A stretch of DNA of 64,000 bases. It comes from Clostridiales bacterium. GTDB lineage: Bacteria; Bacillota; Clostridia; Christensenellales; Borkfalkiaceae. The first letter of the stretch is position 1. Each line of letters begins with the position of its first letter. Of this stretch, positions 26,224-34,721 are shown piece by piece. The stretch covers positions 1 through 64,000 of the forward strand of contig SVIB01000004.1 in NCBI GenBank assembly GCA_015055505.1, written 5' to 3'. The notes beneath the pieces are model-generated. The model was not told the DNA's origin. It ran no database searches and saw only the letters and a program-made list of their open reading frames with translations. The position numbers and the translations under genes were made by a program.

Positions 26224-27290
26224 AGTCAAACGTAGAGCTAAATAATAAAACTGTTTTAATAACGGGAGCAGCTGGGTTTATAGGTTGTAATCTCGTGTTG
26301 GAGCTTTTACGTTCTTATCAAAACACTCATATCGTCGGTATTGATAATATGAACGACTACTACGACGTATCTATCAAAGAATACCGACTTAGCGAAATAC
26401 AAAAAGCGGTTAGTAAAAAAGATGATTGTAAGTGGGATTTCATACGCGGAAGTATTGCGGATAAGACTCTTATCGATAATGTTTTTACTAAGTATAAGCC
26501 TGCGGTTGTCGTTAATTTGGCAGCGCAAGCAGGAGTTAGATATTCGATCACTAATCCCGACGTGTATATTGAGGCAAATTTAATAGGCTTTTATAATATT
26601 TTAGAAGCGTGCCGTCATAATCCCGTAGAGCATTTAGTGTACGCGTCCAGTTCGTCGGTATACGGTTCAAACAAAAAAGTGCCGTATTCAACAGAGGATA
26701 AGGTTGATAATCCCGTATCTTTATATGCGGTGACAAAAAAATCTAATGAGTTATTAGCGCACGCGTACAGTAAACTGTACAATATTCCATCAACCGGACT
26801 TCGTTTCTTTACTGTTTACGGACCGGCAGGAAGACCTGATATGGCATATTTTGGGTTTACTAATAAGCTTTTGAAGGGCGAAAAAATCCAAATTTTCAAC
26901 TATGGAAACTGCAAGCGTGATTTTACGTTTGTTGATGATATCGTAGAGGGTGTAAAGCGAGTTATGCAACATGCGCCCGAAAAGAAAAATGGCGAGGACG
27001 GATTGCCGTTACCGCCGTACAAGGTGTATAATATAGGAAATAGCAGTCCTGAAAATCTACTTGATTTTGTGGATATTTTGCAGCAGGAGCTTATCCGCGC
27101 AGAGGTATTACCGGCTGATTATGATTTTGAGGCGCATAAAGAGCTTGTGCCGATGCAGGCGGGAGACGTACCTATTACGTATGCCGATACCTCGGCGCTT
27201 GAGGCGGATTTAGGTTTTAAGCCGGCAACGCCTCTTCGTGTTGGGCTTCGCAAATTTGCCGAATGGTATAAAGAGTTTTATAAAGTGTAA
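26217..27290 (+). CDS. lpsL: UDP-glucuronate 4-epimerase
   Basis: About 357 residues of an extended SDR. Motifs: TGAAGFIGCNLVLELL, then IDNMNDYYDVSIKEYRL, which is diagnostic for UDP-GlcA 4-epimerases (LpsL/Cap1J/GAE), then YASSSSVYGSNKKVP and YAVTKKSNE as YxxxK. It interconverts UDP-GlcA and UDP-GalA. The ORF track start at 26109 runs into the upstream gene. ATG 26217 gives the normal N-terminus and lies downstream of AGGAG and AAAGG. The UDP-glucose dehydrogenase at 27432 supplies UDP-GlcA, so UDP-GalA can be made by two routes here. Confidence 0.92.
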   Translation: MLKSNVELNNKTVLITGAAGFIGCNLVLELLRSYQNTHIVGIDNMNDYYDVSIKEYRLSEIQKAVSKKDDCKWDFIRGSIADKTLIDNVFTKYKPAVVVNLAAQAGVRYSITNPDVYIEANLIGFYNILEACRHNPVEHLVYASSSSVYGSNKKVPYSTEDKVDNPVSLYAVTKKSNELLAHAYSKLYNIPSTGLRFFTVYGPAGRPDMAYFGFTNKLLKGEKIQIFNYGNCKRDFTFVDDIVEGVKRVMQHAPEKKNGEDGLPLPPYKVYNIGNSSPENLLDFVDILQQELIRAEVLPADYDFEAHKELVPMQAGDVPITYADTSALEADLGFKPATPLRVGLRKFAEWYKEFYKV

Positions 27291-27431
27291 AATTAAGTTT
27301 GCAACCGAGTTGCCATAGGAGACACCATAGGGACAAGGTCGCAGCTGTATTTTCAAAGAATAGATTTTTCGCTACGGAGACGTTTGGATAGGAATTTGTT
27401 CCTTCATAATGAATATTAAGGAGAAAATTAA
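27291..27431. other. Unusual 141-base gap inside the operon
   Basis: Other operon genes are spaced by a few bases or overlap, yet here 141 bases separate the epimerase and ugd. It contains a small hairpin (GCAAC-CGA-GTTGC, 27301-27313) and a direct repeat of CCATAGG (27313-27319 and 27325-27331). The RBS for ugd (AAGGAG) sits at the end. No ORF, promoter or terminator is convincing. It may be the scar of a deleted gene. Confidence 0.4.
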
Positions 27432-28616
27432 ATGAAAATAGCAGTCGCAGGGACCGGTTACGTCGGTCTTTCTATGGCAGTGTTGCTTGCGCAACATAAT
27501 GAAGTAACGGCAGTAGATATAATTCCTGCCAAGGTAGAGCTTATCAACAATAAAAAATCGCCTATAGCAGACAAAGAAATTGAAGAATACTTGGCGACAA
27601 AGGAACTAAATTTAGTTGCAACGACAAATGGCGCAGAGGCGTATAGAGAAGCAGAAATAGTTATAATTTCAACGCCTACAAACTATGACGAAAGAAAGAA
27701 TTATTTTGACACCTCGTCGGTAGAAAGCGTTATAGAACAGGTGATAGAGGTAAATCCCGACGCGGTAATGATTGTAAAAAGCACCGTTCCCGTTGGATTT
27801 ACAGAAAGCGTACGTGAGAAATACTGTTGCGATAATATTCTTTTCAGCCCCGAATTTTTAAGGGAAGGAAGAGCTTTATACGACAACTTATATCCAAGCC
27901 GTATTATAGTCGGCGTTCCCGTAAGAAACGCAAGGCTAAAAAAGGCGGCGGAGCTTTTTGCTCAATTATTACAGCAAGGCGCAATAAAAGAAGATATAGA
28001 AGTGCGGTTTATGAATCCTACCGAAGCTGAGGCTGTTAAGTTGTTTGCTAACACTTATCTCGCTTTAAGAGTTTCGTTTTTTAACGAACTGGATACTTAT
28101 GCGTCGGTACGCGGTCTAGATACGAAATCAATAATTGAAGGCGTAGGGTTAGATCCCCGTATAGGAAGTCATTATAATAATCCGTCGTTTGGTTACGGTG
28201 GGTATTGCTTGCCAAAAGATACAAAACAGCTTTTAGCAAACTATAACGACGTGCCTCAAAATATAATTTCCGCTATCGTTGCGGCTAATAGCACGAGAAA
28301 GGATTTTATTGCCGACCAAATTATAGCAAGACGTCCAAAGGTGGTGGGCGTATATCGATTAACAATGAAGGCGGGAAGCGATAATTTCCGTCAAAGTAGT
28401 ATTCAGGGCGTAATGAAGCGCATAAAGGCAAAAGGTATTGAGGTGGTTATTTATGAGCCGACAATGCGGGATAATACCTTCTTTAATAGCCGTGTAATTA
28501 GAGATTTAAACGAGTTTAAAAATACGTGCGACGTTATTTTAGCAAACAGATACAGTGAAGAAATTTCAGACGTTTTAGACAAAGTATATACTAGAGATTT
28601 GTATTTTAGAGATTAA
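27432..28616 (+). CDS. ugd: UDP-glucose 6-dehydrogenase
   Basis: A 394-residue UDP-glucose dehydrogenase. The Rossmann motif is [16 protein letters not shown], the middle has [18 protein letters not shown], and the catalytic Cys is in [15 protein letters not shown], exactly as in the short bacterial Ugd/UgdH group. It oxidises UDP-Glc to UDP-GlcA with two NAD+. AAGGAG lies at good spacing before the ATG. It feeds the UDP-GlcA 4-epimerase just upstream and is the last nucleotide-sugar gene of the operon. Confidence 0.95.
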   Translation: MKIAVAGTGYVGLSMAVLLAQHNEVTAVDIIPAKVELINNKKSPIADKEIEEYLATKELNLVATTNGAEAYREAEIVIISTPTNYDERKNYFDTSSVESVIEQVIEVNPDAVMIVKSTVPVGFTESVREKYCCDNILFSPEFLREGRALYDNLYPSRIIVGVPVRNARLKKAAELFAQLLQQGAIKEDIEVRFMNPTEAEAVKLFANTYLALRVSFFNELDTYASVRGLDTKSIIEGVGLDPRIGSHYNNPSFGYGGYCLPKDTKQLLANYNDVPQNIISAIVAANSTRKDFIADQIIARRPKVVGVYRLTMKAGSDNFRQSSIQGVMKRIKAKGIEVVIYEPTMRDNTFFNSRVIRDLNEFKNTCDVILANRYSEEISDVLDKVYTRDLYFRD

Positions 28617-29813
28617 ATGGATGTATGTAATATGACTAATACCGAAAGGTTTTTTATAGAATGCGTTAAAAAAGGAATAAACAATGAAAAGCTTGAAAAT
28701 AAAGAGCTTATTCCCAAAGACGTAGATTATAAACAACTTTATAAACTTTGCGCGTCGCATTCAATGAGTGTGATTGTTTGTAAGGCGATAGAAAACGTTA
28801 GACAAGAAATGCCTGAAGGGTTTTTAAACGCCATAGATAGGTCGGTGCAACGACACGTTATAAAAGACGTGCAAAGCGAGATTGATATAAAAACAGTGCT
28901 TGATGCTTTTGAGGATAACGGAATAAAACACATGCCTCTTAAAGGTTATCATCTTAAAAAGTTGTATCCGTCAACCGAAATGAGATATGCGTCCGACTGT
29001 GACGTTTTAATTGATATTGAGCAGTTAAAACAAGTGCGCGCTTTAGTTGATGAGTTAGGTCTTGCGACTAAACGCCATGACGAGCATCACGATATTGTAT
29101 ATTATCCTGAAACTAAAACGATTTTTGAACTTCATAAATGTATTTTCGTAGGTCCTTTAAAAAAATATTTTGGTATTGGTTTTGAAAGGGCGACTGTAAA
29201 AGACGGTTATAAATATTTTTATGAAATGAATAGAGAGATTTTTTACATTTCAATTCTTGCACATTCTGCTTATCATTTTGCTGAAAGCGCAGGTGTTGGT
29301 ATTAGGCATTTAACGGATATTTATCTTTATAGAAAAGCCTATGACTTAAATGAAGAATATTTAGACGAAGAACTTAAAAAGTGTGGGCTTTTACAGTTTA
29401 AAAACCAATTTGAAAAACTGTCGAATTTCTTTTTTAAGGACGAGCAAGCGGACGAGTTTACTTTAAAACTTGCGGATCATATAATTGAATCTACTTTGTT
29501 TTCAAATGAAGAAAAGAAAGCGGCGTCAGACGTCGCTTCTAAAAGTAATGATAGTAGTTGCGACGTTAAAAAGGCAAAAAAACGCACTTTTTGGAGTGCT
29601 CTTTTTCCACCTAAAGAAAATATGCAGTTTTCATATCCTATATTAAAAAAACATCTTTGGCTTTTACCGATATTTTATTTTGTTAGATGGTTTCACGTGT
29701 TGTTTACACGACCTAAAAATATTTCAAAATTAAAATCGGTAGGCAAAGTAAAAAGCGAAGAATTGGATGAGATGAAGTATATCCGTACAGGACTTGGAAT
29801 AAATGAACTTTAA
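28617..29813 (+). CDS. Nucleotidyltransferase-fold family protein (NTP_transf_5 type)
   Basis: A 398-residue protein whose core is HMPLKGYHLKKLYPSTEMRYASDCDVLID (quoted in part: LKGYHLKKLYP, then RYASDCDVLI), the LKG...YP...R..DxD pattern of the NTP_transf_5 family found in polysaccharide and peptide gene clusters. The D-x-D pair is the presumed metal site. Its target is not established. A charged, low-complexity stretch lies near residue 305. Start ATG 28617 directly follows the ugd stop (TAAATG); ATG 28632 is possible. It is the last gene before the operon terminator, so it is probably an accessory to glycan synthesis or export. Confidence 0.75.
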   Translation: MDVCNMTNTERFFIECVKKGINNEKLENKELIPKDVDYKQLYKLCASHSMSVIVCKAIENVRQEMPEGFLNAIDRSVQRHVIKDVQSEIDIKTVLDAFEDNGIKHMPLKGYHLKKLYPSTEMRYASDCDVLIDIEQLKQVRALVDELGLATKRHDEHHDIVYYPETKTIFELHKCIFVGPLKKYFGIGFERATVKDGYKYFYEMNREIFYISILAHSAYHFAESAGVGIRHLTDIYLYRKAYDLNEEYLDEELKKCGLLQFKNQFEKLSNFFFKDEQADEFTLKLADHIIESTLFSNEEKKAASDVASKSNDSSCDVKKAKKRTFWSALFPPKENMQFSYPILKKHLWLLPIFYFVRWFHVLFTRPKNISKLKSVGKVKSEELDEMKYIRTGLGINEL

Positions 29814-29814
29814 T

Positions 29815-29852
29815 AAAAATGGGGCTATAAGTTGATTATTGCCCCATTTTTT
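29815..29852 (+). terminator. Rho-independent terminator ending the polysaccharide operon
   Basis: An 11-pair stem, AAAAATGGGGC against GCCCCATTTTT, followed by a T-rich tract, directly after the stop of the last operon gene. The 15-base loop is almost exactly the repeat motif (TATAAGTTGATTATT). The A-rich left arm would also let it work in reverse. Confidence 0.92.
29825..29839 (+). repeat. CTATAAGTYGATTAT repeat, copy 2 (terminator loop)
   Basis: Identical over 15 bases to copy 1 (CTATAAGTTGATTAT) but framed by the perfect stem of the operon terminator, so that the motif forms the loop. Sense orientation relative to the upstream gene, 11 bases after its stop. Confidence 0.85.
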
Positions 29853-29928
29853 GTTATTTAGGTTGTTAAATTTTTAATTAGAAGTATCCAAAAACAAATA
29901 ATTGTTTAAATTTAAAGCGTAATAAAAC

Positions 29929-29957
29929 TTGAAAAATGAATTATAATTTGATATAAT
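29929..29957 (+). promoter_or_regulatory. Sigma-A-like promoter for the GNAT gene, probably leaderless
   Basis: TTGAAA (29929-29934), a 17-base spacer and TATAAT (29952-29957). The ATG of the GNAT gene is at 29964, seven bases after the -10 box, which is where transcription should start. No ribosome binding site fits between them. Confidence 0.82.
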
Positions 29958-29963
29958 GAAAAT

Positions 29964-30473
29964 ATGGAACTAAAAGAGATTTTGTTTAACGATTTTGACG
30001 GTATTTATGCCGAGATGGAGAAAAATTTTATAGCAAGTGAAAGGCGAGATTATAGCGAGCAAAAAAATCTTTTAAATAATCCGTTGTTTAAAACATATCA
30101 TATCATAATTAAGGATAAAAAAGTTGGATTTATTACTGTTTGGCTATTAAAAAATTGCGCTTTTATTGAACATTTTGTGATATTTGAAGAAGAGAGAGGA
30201 AAGGGTTTAGGCGAGCAAACTTTAAATATGATAAAACAAATTTATAACAACGTTGTTTTAGAGTGTGAGCCTGAGACTTTGTCTGCTTTAGCAAATAGAC
30301 GTTTAAACTTTTATAAGCGAAACGGCTTTTATAATAACGGAATAGAATATTTTCAACCGCCGTACAGAAAAAACGGTTTAGCGGTTAGATTGGAGTTGAT
30401 GAGTTATCCAACTCCGCTTTTAGAAGTTGAAAAAGTCGTTGAAGAAATTTATCAAAAGGTATATAATAGATGA
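29964..30473 (+). CDS. GNAT-family acetyltransferase
   Basis: A 169-residue GNAT protein. The acetyl-CoA loop reads VIFEEERGKGLGEQTLNMI (R/Q-x-x-G-x-G/A) at about residue 75, and NRRLNFYKRNGFYNN is the usual NxxAxxFYxKxGF-like end of the fold. The acceptor is unknown. It is the first gene after the operon terminator with its own promoter. There is no RBS and the -10 box lies seven bases before the ATG, suggesting a leaderless message. Its stop overlaps the next start by four bases. Confidence 0.85.
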   Translation: MELKEILFNDFDGIYAEMEKNFIASERRDYSEQKNLLNNPLFKTYHIIIKDKKVGFITVWLLKNCAFIEHFVIFEEERGKGLGEQTLNMIKQIYNNVVLECEPETLSALANRRLNFYKRNGFYNNGIEYFQPPYRKNGLAVRLELMSYPTPLLEVEKVVEEIYQKVYNR

Positions 30474-31315
30474 AAAGTTGTGACTTACATACTCACTCGG
30501 TTTTTTCCGATGGCACGTTTACGCCTGAAGAGTTGATAAAAGAGGCTCAAAACAAAGGGCTTTCGTCAATAGCCCTTACCGACCATAACAATATCGGCGG
30601 TATTGAACGATTTAAGGCTGAGGCAAAAAAAACTGACGTTGAGGCAGTAGCCGGAATAGAATTTTCCACAGATTACGGAGATACCGAACTTCATATTTTG
30701 GGGTTGTTTTTAAAAGAAGAATACTTTCCTCAAGTGAATGAACGCGCTAAAGAACTTATAGAAAGAAAGGACGAAAGCAACCGAATTTTGGTCGAGAGAT
30801 TAAACGGTGCCGGCTACGAAATTGATTACGACAGTATAAAAAAGTCGACCATGGGTACTGTAAATAGGGCGCATATAGGAGAAATTTTATACAAAAAGGG
30901 CTACGTATCTTCTATTAAGGAGTCGTTTACAACTTTATTGTCCAAAAACAGTCCTTATTATCACACGCCTAAGCGATTAGACGTTTTTGAAACGATTGAT
31001 TTTATCCGTTCGATAGGTTCGATTCCCATACTTGCACATCCGTTTTTAGACCTTGATGCGCCGAAATTGAGAATTTTCTTAGAAAAAGCAGTTAAATTTG
31101 GGCTTGTTGGAATGGAAACGGTGTATTCAACGTACGACAGCGGAACTACGCTTTTATGCAAAAAAATAGCAAAAGAATTTAATTTAAAGGAGAGTGGCGG
31201 TAGCGATTTTCACGGTGAGAGAAAACCGTATATTTCTCTCGGCATCGGAAAAGGTAATTTGTTTATACCCTACGAATTTTGTGAAAATTTACGCCCAAAA
31301 AAGATATGTATATAG
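30470..31315 (+). CDS. PHP-domain phosphoesterase (RNase AM/YciV-like)
   Basis: A 281-residue PHP metal-dependent phosphoesterase. Metal ligands are visible: DLHTHSVFSDG (HxH), IALTDHNNIGG (DH), the Glu in AGIEFSTDYGDTELHILG, LAHPFLDL and GGSDFHGERKP. The length and spacing match the YciV/TrpH group, where members hydrolyse 3',5'-bisphosphonucleotides or short RNA 5' ends. It is coupled to the GNAT gene by a four-base overlap and overlaps the ROK gene by ten bases. Confidence 0.88.
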   Translation: MKSCDLHTHSVFSDGTFTPEELIKEAQNKGLSSIALTDHNNIGGIERFKAEAKKTDVEAVAGIEFSTDYGDTELHILGLFLKEEYFPQVNERAKELIERKDESNRILVERLNGAGYEIDYDSIKKSTMGTVNRAHIGEILYKKGYVSSIKESFTTLLSKNSPYYHTPKRLDVFETIDFIRSIGSIPILAHPFLDLDAPKLRIFLEKAVKFGLVGMETVYSTYDSGTTLLCKKIAKEFNLKESGGSDFHGERKPYISLGIGKGNLFIPYEFCENLRPKKICI

Positions 31316-32250
31316 GACTTGATATTGGTGGAACGAAATGTGCTGCCGTTGTTGGCACTGCGGATACCGAGGTTAATATTTTAGATAAAATAGTATTTCC
31401 AACAGCAGGGAAAACGCCTGAACAAATACTTACTTTGTTTTCAAATTTTATAGAAGAGCAACGTAAAAAATACACTGTTGACGGTATTGGTATTGCGTGC
31501 GGTGGACCTCTTGACAGTAAAAACGGCATAATAAAAAAACCCCCGTCACTTCCTCTTTGGGACGGAATAAAAATTGTTGAATATTTTGAAAATAAATTTG
31601 GAATAAAGACTTATCTTAAAAATGACGCAGACGCATGTGCCGTTGCCGAGTGGCTTTACGGAGCGGGAAAAGGCACTCAAAATATGATTTTCATAACATT
31701 TGGTACGGGTTTTGGCTCGGGACTTATTTTAAATGGAAAATTGTATTCAGGAACAAACGATAACGCAGGGGAAATAGGTCACGTAAGACTTAGAAAAAAC
31801 GGTCCCGTAGGCTATAATAAAGCAGGCTCTTGCGAGGGCTTTTGTAGCGGTAGCGGAATTAGACGTCTTGCGCTGTTAGAACTTGAAAAACTCAAAAAGA
31901 AGAATATCGTGCCTGAATTTGTTCAAAAAGTTGGGGGAGAAGATAATATTTCGGCTAAAACTATTGCTGAATTTGCAAGGCAAGGTGATAAATTTTGTCT
32001 TGGAATTTATAAAAAAAGCGGAAAAATGCTCGGCGAAACTCTCTCGATTTTAATAGATTTATTTAACCCTGAAAAAATCGTTATCGGCGGAGTATTTATG
32101 CGTAGCGGAGATTTAATGTATCCGTACGCTGAAAAAGTAATAAAAAGAGAAAGTCTTTGTTATGCGAGGGAAGTGTGTGAAATCGTCCCTGCAAAACTGC
32201 ATGAAAACATTGGCGACGTGTCGGCGCTTGCCGTAGCAAAAGGAATTTAA
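31306..32250 (+). CDS. ROK-family sugar kinase
   Basis: A 314-residue ROK protein without a helix-turn-helix, so a kinase and not a repressor. The ATP motif is GLDIGGTKCAAVVG, the catalytic Asp lies in LKNDADACAVAEW, and the GHVRLRKNGP segment is followed by a Cys-containing stretch (GSCEGFCSGSG) at the ROK zinc-site position. Glucokinase is the default. Being next to a phosphoheptose-isomerase-like gene makes heptose or HexNAc phosphorylation possible. No good RBS precedes ATG 31306, so translation is probably coupled to the PHP gene it overlaps. Confidence 0.87.
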   Translation: MYIGLDIGGTKCAAVVGTADTEVNILDKIVFPTAGKTPEQILTLFSNFIEEQRKKYTVDGIGIACGGPLDSKNGIIKKPPSLPLWDGIKIVEYFENKFGIKTYLKNDADACAVAEWLYGAGKGTQNMIFITFGTGFGSGLILNGKLYSGTNDNAGEIGHVRLRKNGPVGYNKAGSCEGFCSGSGIRRLALLELEKLKKKNIVPEFVQKVGGEDNISAKTIAEFARQGDKFCLGIYKKSGKMLGETLSILIDLFNPEKIVIGGVFMRSGDLMYPYAEKVIKRESLCYAREVCEIVPAKLHENIGDVSALAVAKGI

Positions 32251-32260
32251 GGAGATTGTT

Positions 32261-32899
32261 ATGAAAAATTCTACTAAGATGATATTTGATGAACTTATAT
32301 CAAAATATCCTGCACTTAACGTTTGTAAAAGCGGTATAATGGATGCTTTTAAACTGTTAAAAAAATCTTATGAAGATGGTGGAAAGGTTCTTACGTGCGG
32401 AAACGGTGGTAGCGCGGCGGATAGTGAGCATATAGTCGGCGAACTTATGAAGAACTTTAAAAAATGTAGAAAGGCTAACCAAAATTTACTAAACAACCTT
32501 CCAGAATGTGAAGAAAGTGAGAGATTAAAGGCTGTTTTAGAGGGTAATTTACCGGCAATATCTCTTACTTCGCATATATCTTTAACAACGGCATATTCAA
32601 ATGATAAAGAACCGTCAGCCGTGTTTGCACAACAACTTGCAGGGCTTGGAGAAAAGGGAGATACTTTGATTGCTATATCAACTTCGGGTAATTCATTAAA
32701 CTGTGTGTACGCTTGTTTGGTTGCAAAAGCGAAAGGGCTTAAAACCGTTGCTATGACGGGACAAAAAACGAGTAGACTAAGCGCTCTTGCTGACGTGACT
32801 ATTGCGGTACCCGAGATGGAAACTTATAAAATTCAAGAATTACACCTTCCAGTATATCACGCTTTATGCGCTATGCTTGAAGAAGAGTTTTTTGATTGA
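32261..32899 (+). CDS. gmhA: SIS-domain phosphoheptose isomerase-like protein (GmhA family)
   Basis: A 212-residue single SIS domain. GNGGSAADSEHIVGELMKNF is the GmhA signature, with the DxEH metal/catalytic segment, and ISTSGNSLNCVYA is the second phosphate loop. GmhA isomerises sedoheptulose-7-phosphate to D-glycero-D-manno-heptose-7-phosphate. An insertion (KKCRKANQNLLNN...) is typical of a Gram-positive subgroup. No HddA/HddC/GmhB partner is visible nearby, so the heptose assignment is from homology alone. It is followed by a terminator that carries the repeat in its loop. Confidence 0.85.
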   Translation: MKNSTKMIFDELISKYPALNVCKSGIMDAFKLLKKSYEDGGKVLTCGNGGSAADSEHIVGELMKNFKKCRKANQNLLNNLPECEESERLKAVLEGNLPAISLTSHISLTTAYSNDKEPSAVFAQQLAGLGEKGDTLIAISTSGNSLNCVYACLVAKAKGLKTVAMTGQKTSRLSALADVTIAVPEMETYKIQELHLPVYHALCAMLEEEFFD

Positions 32900-32907
32900 T
32901 AAATTGT

Positions 32908-32942
32908 AAAACCGCGCGATAATCGACTTATAGCGTGGTTTT
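32908..32942 (+). terminator. Terminator hairpin after gmhA with repeat in loop
   Basis: AAAACCGCGC pairs with GCGTGGTTTT (ten pairs, one G-U), loop GATAATCGACTTATA, followed by ATTAT. It lies nine bases after the stop. The loop is the intergenic repeat in reverse orientation. Confidence 0.85.
32919..32933 (-). repeat. CTATAAGTYGATTAT repeat, copy 3 (terminator loop, reversed)
   Basis: On the minus strand this reads CTATAAGTCGATTAT. It fills the loop of the terminator after gmhA; the stem is unrelated in sequence to that of copy 2. Orientation is opposite to copy 2, so the motif is not merely part of one duplicated terminator. Confidence 0.85.
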
Positions 32943-32961
32943 ATTATAAATGGGAGATAAA

Positions 32962-33636
32962 ATGTTTCATATTTTAGTTGTAGATGACGATAAGAATATT
33001 CGCTACGTTATGAAAGAGGTTTTGAAAACCGCTCAATATGAAGTGTTTACGGCGAAAAATGGGGAAGAGGCTTTCAATATATTAGAAAGAGAACATATTG
33101 ACCTTGTAATTGTAGATATTATGATGCCAAAGATGGACGGGTATGAGTTTACGAAAGAGTTGCGCGTGTTTGACAGTGAATTGCCCGTTTTGATGGTTTC
33201 AGCAAAGCAACTTCCCGAAGATAGAAAAAAGGGATTTGTCGTTGGTATTGACGACTATATGTCAAAGCCTATTGATGCGGAAGAACTACTTCTTCACGTA
33301 AAGGCACTTTTAAGACGGTCTAAAATTATAAACGAAAGGAAAATTACGGTTGGCTCGGTTACTCTCGATTATGACAGTTACACTGTTGAGAGGAATGGAG
33401 AGGTACACGAACTTCCACAAAAAGAATTTCTTTTGCTCTATAAATTACTATCATTCCCTAACAAGATTTTTACAAGAATCCAACTTATGGATGAAATTTG
33501 GGGAGTAGAGTGTGAAACGGGTAGCGAAACTGTAACCGTACACGTAGGTAGGTTAAGGAAAAGATTTGAGCATTGGGACGATTTTGAAATAGAGGCGATA
33601 AGAGGCTTAGGCTATAAGGCGGTAAAGAAAAAATGA
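32962..33636 (+). CDS. OmpR/PhoB-family response regulator
   Basis: About 224 residues. Receiver domain MFHILVVDDDKNIRYVMKEV with the phospho-acceptor Asp in LVIVDIMMPKMDG, the conserved Lys in YMSKPIDAEE, then a winged-helix DNA-binding domain (KEFLLLYKLLSFPNKIFTR). ATG 32962 is preferred over the ORF-track start 32950: GGGAG lies just before it, and the upstream ATG overlaps that site. It is coupled to the histidine kinase by a four-base overlap. The signal is unknown. Confidence 0.92.
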   Translation: MFHILVVDDDKNIRYVMKEVLKTAQYEVFTAKNGEEAFNILEREHIDLVIVDIMMPKMDGYEFTKELRVFDSELPVLMVSAKQLPEDRKKGFVVGIDDYMSKPIDAEELLLHVKALLRRSKIINERKITVGSVTLDYDSYTVERNGEVHELPQKEFLLLYKLLSFPNKIFTRIQLMDEIWGVECETGSETVTVHVGRLRKRFEHWDDFEIEAIRGLGYKAVKKK

Positions 33637-34691
33637 AAAAACCTATAAGCGGAATATCCGAAAAAAATAAAATAAGGGCGTTTTTTGTGTTTGGAGTTGC
33701 TGTTATTTTGCTATGTGCAATAGTTATGGTTGCAATTTTGGAATATTTAATGATAGAAACACAAAAATACGCCTCGTTTACAATAGAAGAAACACCGTTT
33801 TTGTGGGTGTTGATGTTTGCCGGAATTAGTTTGATTTTAGGTTTGGCGCTTACTTTTATATTTGGTAAAATAATAACCAGACCGTTTAACTTATTAATAG
33901 ACGGGATAACTAAACTTGCCGAGGGAGAATTTAATACGAGGCTTAATTTAGGAAGAGCAGGAAAGATAGTCGGCGTAAAAAGTTTAGAGGATAAATTCAA
34001 CGCGTTAGCAAGCGAATTACAAAAGACTGAAATTTTAAGGTCTGATTTCGTCAATAATTTTTCTCACGAATTAAAAACACCTATCGTTTCGGTAAGCAGT
34101 TTGATAGGGCTTATGAAAAATGATGATATTTCAAAAGAAAAACGGTTGCAGTATCTAAACGTAATTGAAGAAGAGATAAGCCGATTAACCGATATGACGA
34201 CTAATATTTTAAACTTGTCAAAAATAGAAAATCAAGGGATTTTAACGGACAAAACTGAGTTCAACGTCGCAGAGCAAATAAGGACGTGCGTTTTACTTCT
34301 TGAAAAAAAGTGGACGAAAAAGCAGTTAGAACTTAATATGGAATTCGACGAATTTCAAATCAGGGCAAACGAGGATTTGTTAAAACAGGTTTGGTTTAAT
34401 TTAATAGATAACGCGGTTAAATTCTCTAACGACGGAGGAGAATTGAAGATAGAGGTCGAAAAAATAGGCGAAGATATCGCGGTTACTATAGAAAATACGG
34501 GCGAAACGATTGACGAAAGCGAATATACGAATATATTCCAAAAATTTTATCAAGGAAATAAGAGCCACAAAAAAGAGGGTAACGGAATAGGACTTTCTAT
34601 CGTAAAGCATATAGTTGACCTTCACGGAGGTGAAATAACCGTAAAAAGCGAAAACGGAAGAACAAGGTTTTTCGTAATATTGCCAAGTTAG
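33633..34691 (+). CDS. Sensor histidine kinase
   Basis: A 352-residue membrane kinase. Two transmembrane helices (about residues 16-38 and 52-76) enclose a very short external loop, so it probably senses the membrane or an internal partner. Then come a HAMP segment (ITRPFNLLIDGITKLAEGEF), the phospho-acceptor His in NNFSHELKTPIVSV and the HATPase domain with WFNLIDNAVKFS and GNGIGLSIVKHIVDLHGG. It is the cognate partner of the preceding regulator. A strong terminator follows. Confidence 0.93.
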   Translation: MKKPISGISEKNKIRAFFVFGVAVILLCAIVMVAILEYLMIETQKYASFTIEETPFLWVLMFAGISLILGLALTFIFGKIITRPFNLLIDGITKLAEGEFNTRLNLGRAGKIVGVKSLEDKFNALASELQKTEILRSDFVNNFSHELKTPIVSVSSLIGLMKNDDISKEKRLQYLNVIEEEISRLTDMTTNILNLSKIENQGILTDKTEFNVAEQIRTCVLLLEKKWTKKQLELNMEFDEFQIRANEDLLKQVWFNLIDNAVKFSNDGGELKIEVEKIGEDIAVTIENTGETIDESEYTNIFQKFYQGNKSHKKEGNGIGLSIVKHIVDLHGGEITVKSENGRTRFFVILPS

Positions 34692-34721
34692 ATTAATGTT
34701 ATATATTGATAAAAAATTAAT

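Noticed and set aside
27301-27331. Small hairpin and CCATAGG direct repeat between the UDP-GlcA epimerase and ugd as a possible CRISPR or att site
   Set aside because: Only two short copies with a five-base gap and no integrase or cas gene; kept only as an unexplained gap.
33610-33621. GGCTATAAGGCG at the end of the response regulator gene, like copy 7
   Set aside because: Encodes the family's usual GYKxV end and lacks the GATTAT half.
33485-34054. 189-residue antisense ORF over the response regulator/histidine kinase junction
   Set aside because: It is a shadow of two well-supported genes, with low-complexity composition and no RBS or domain.
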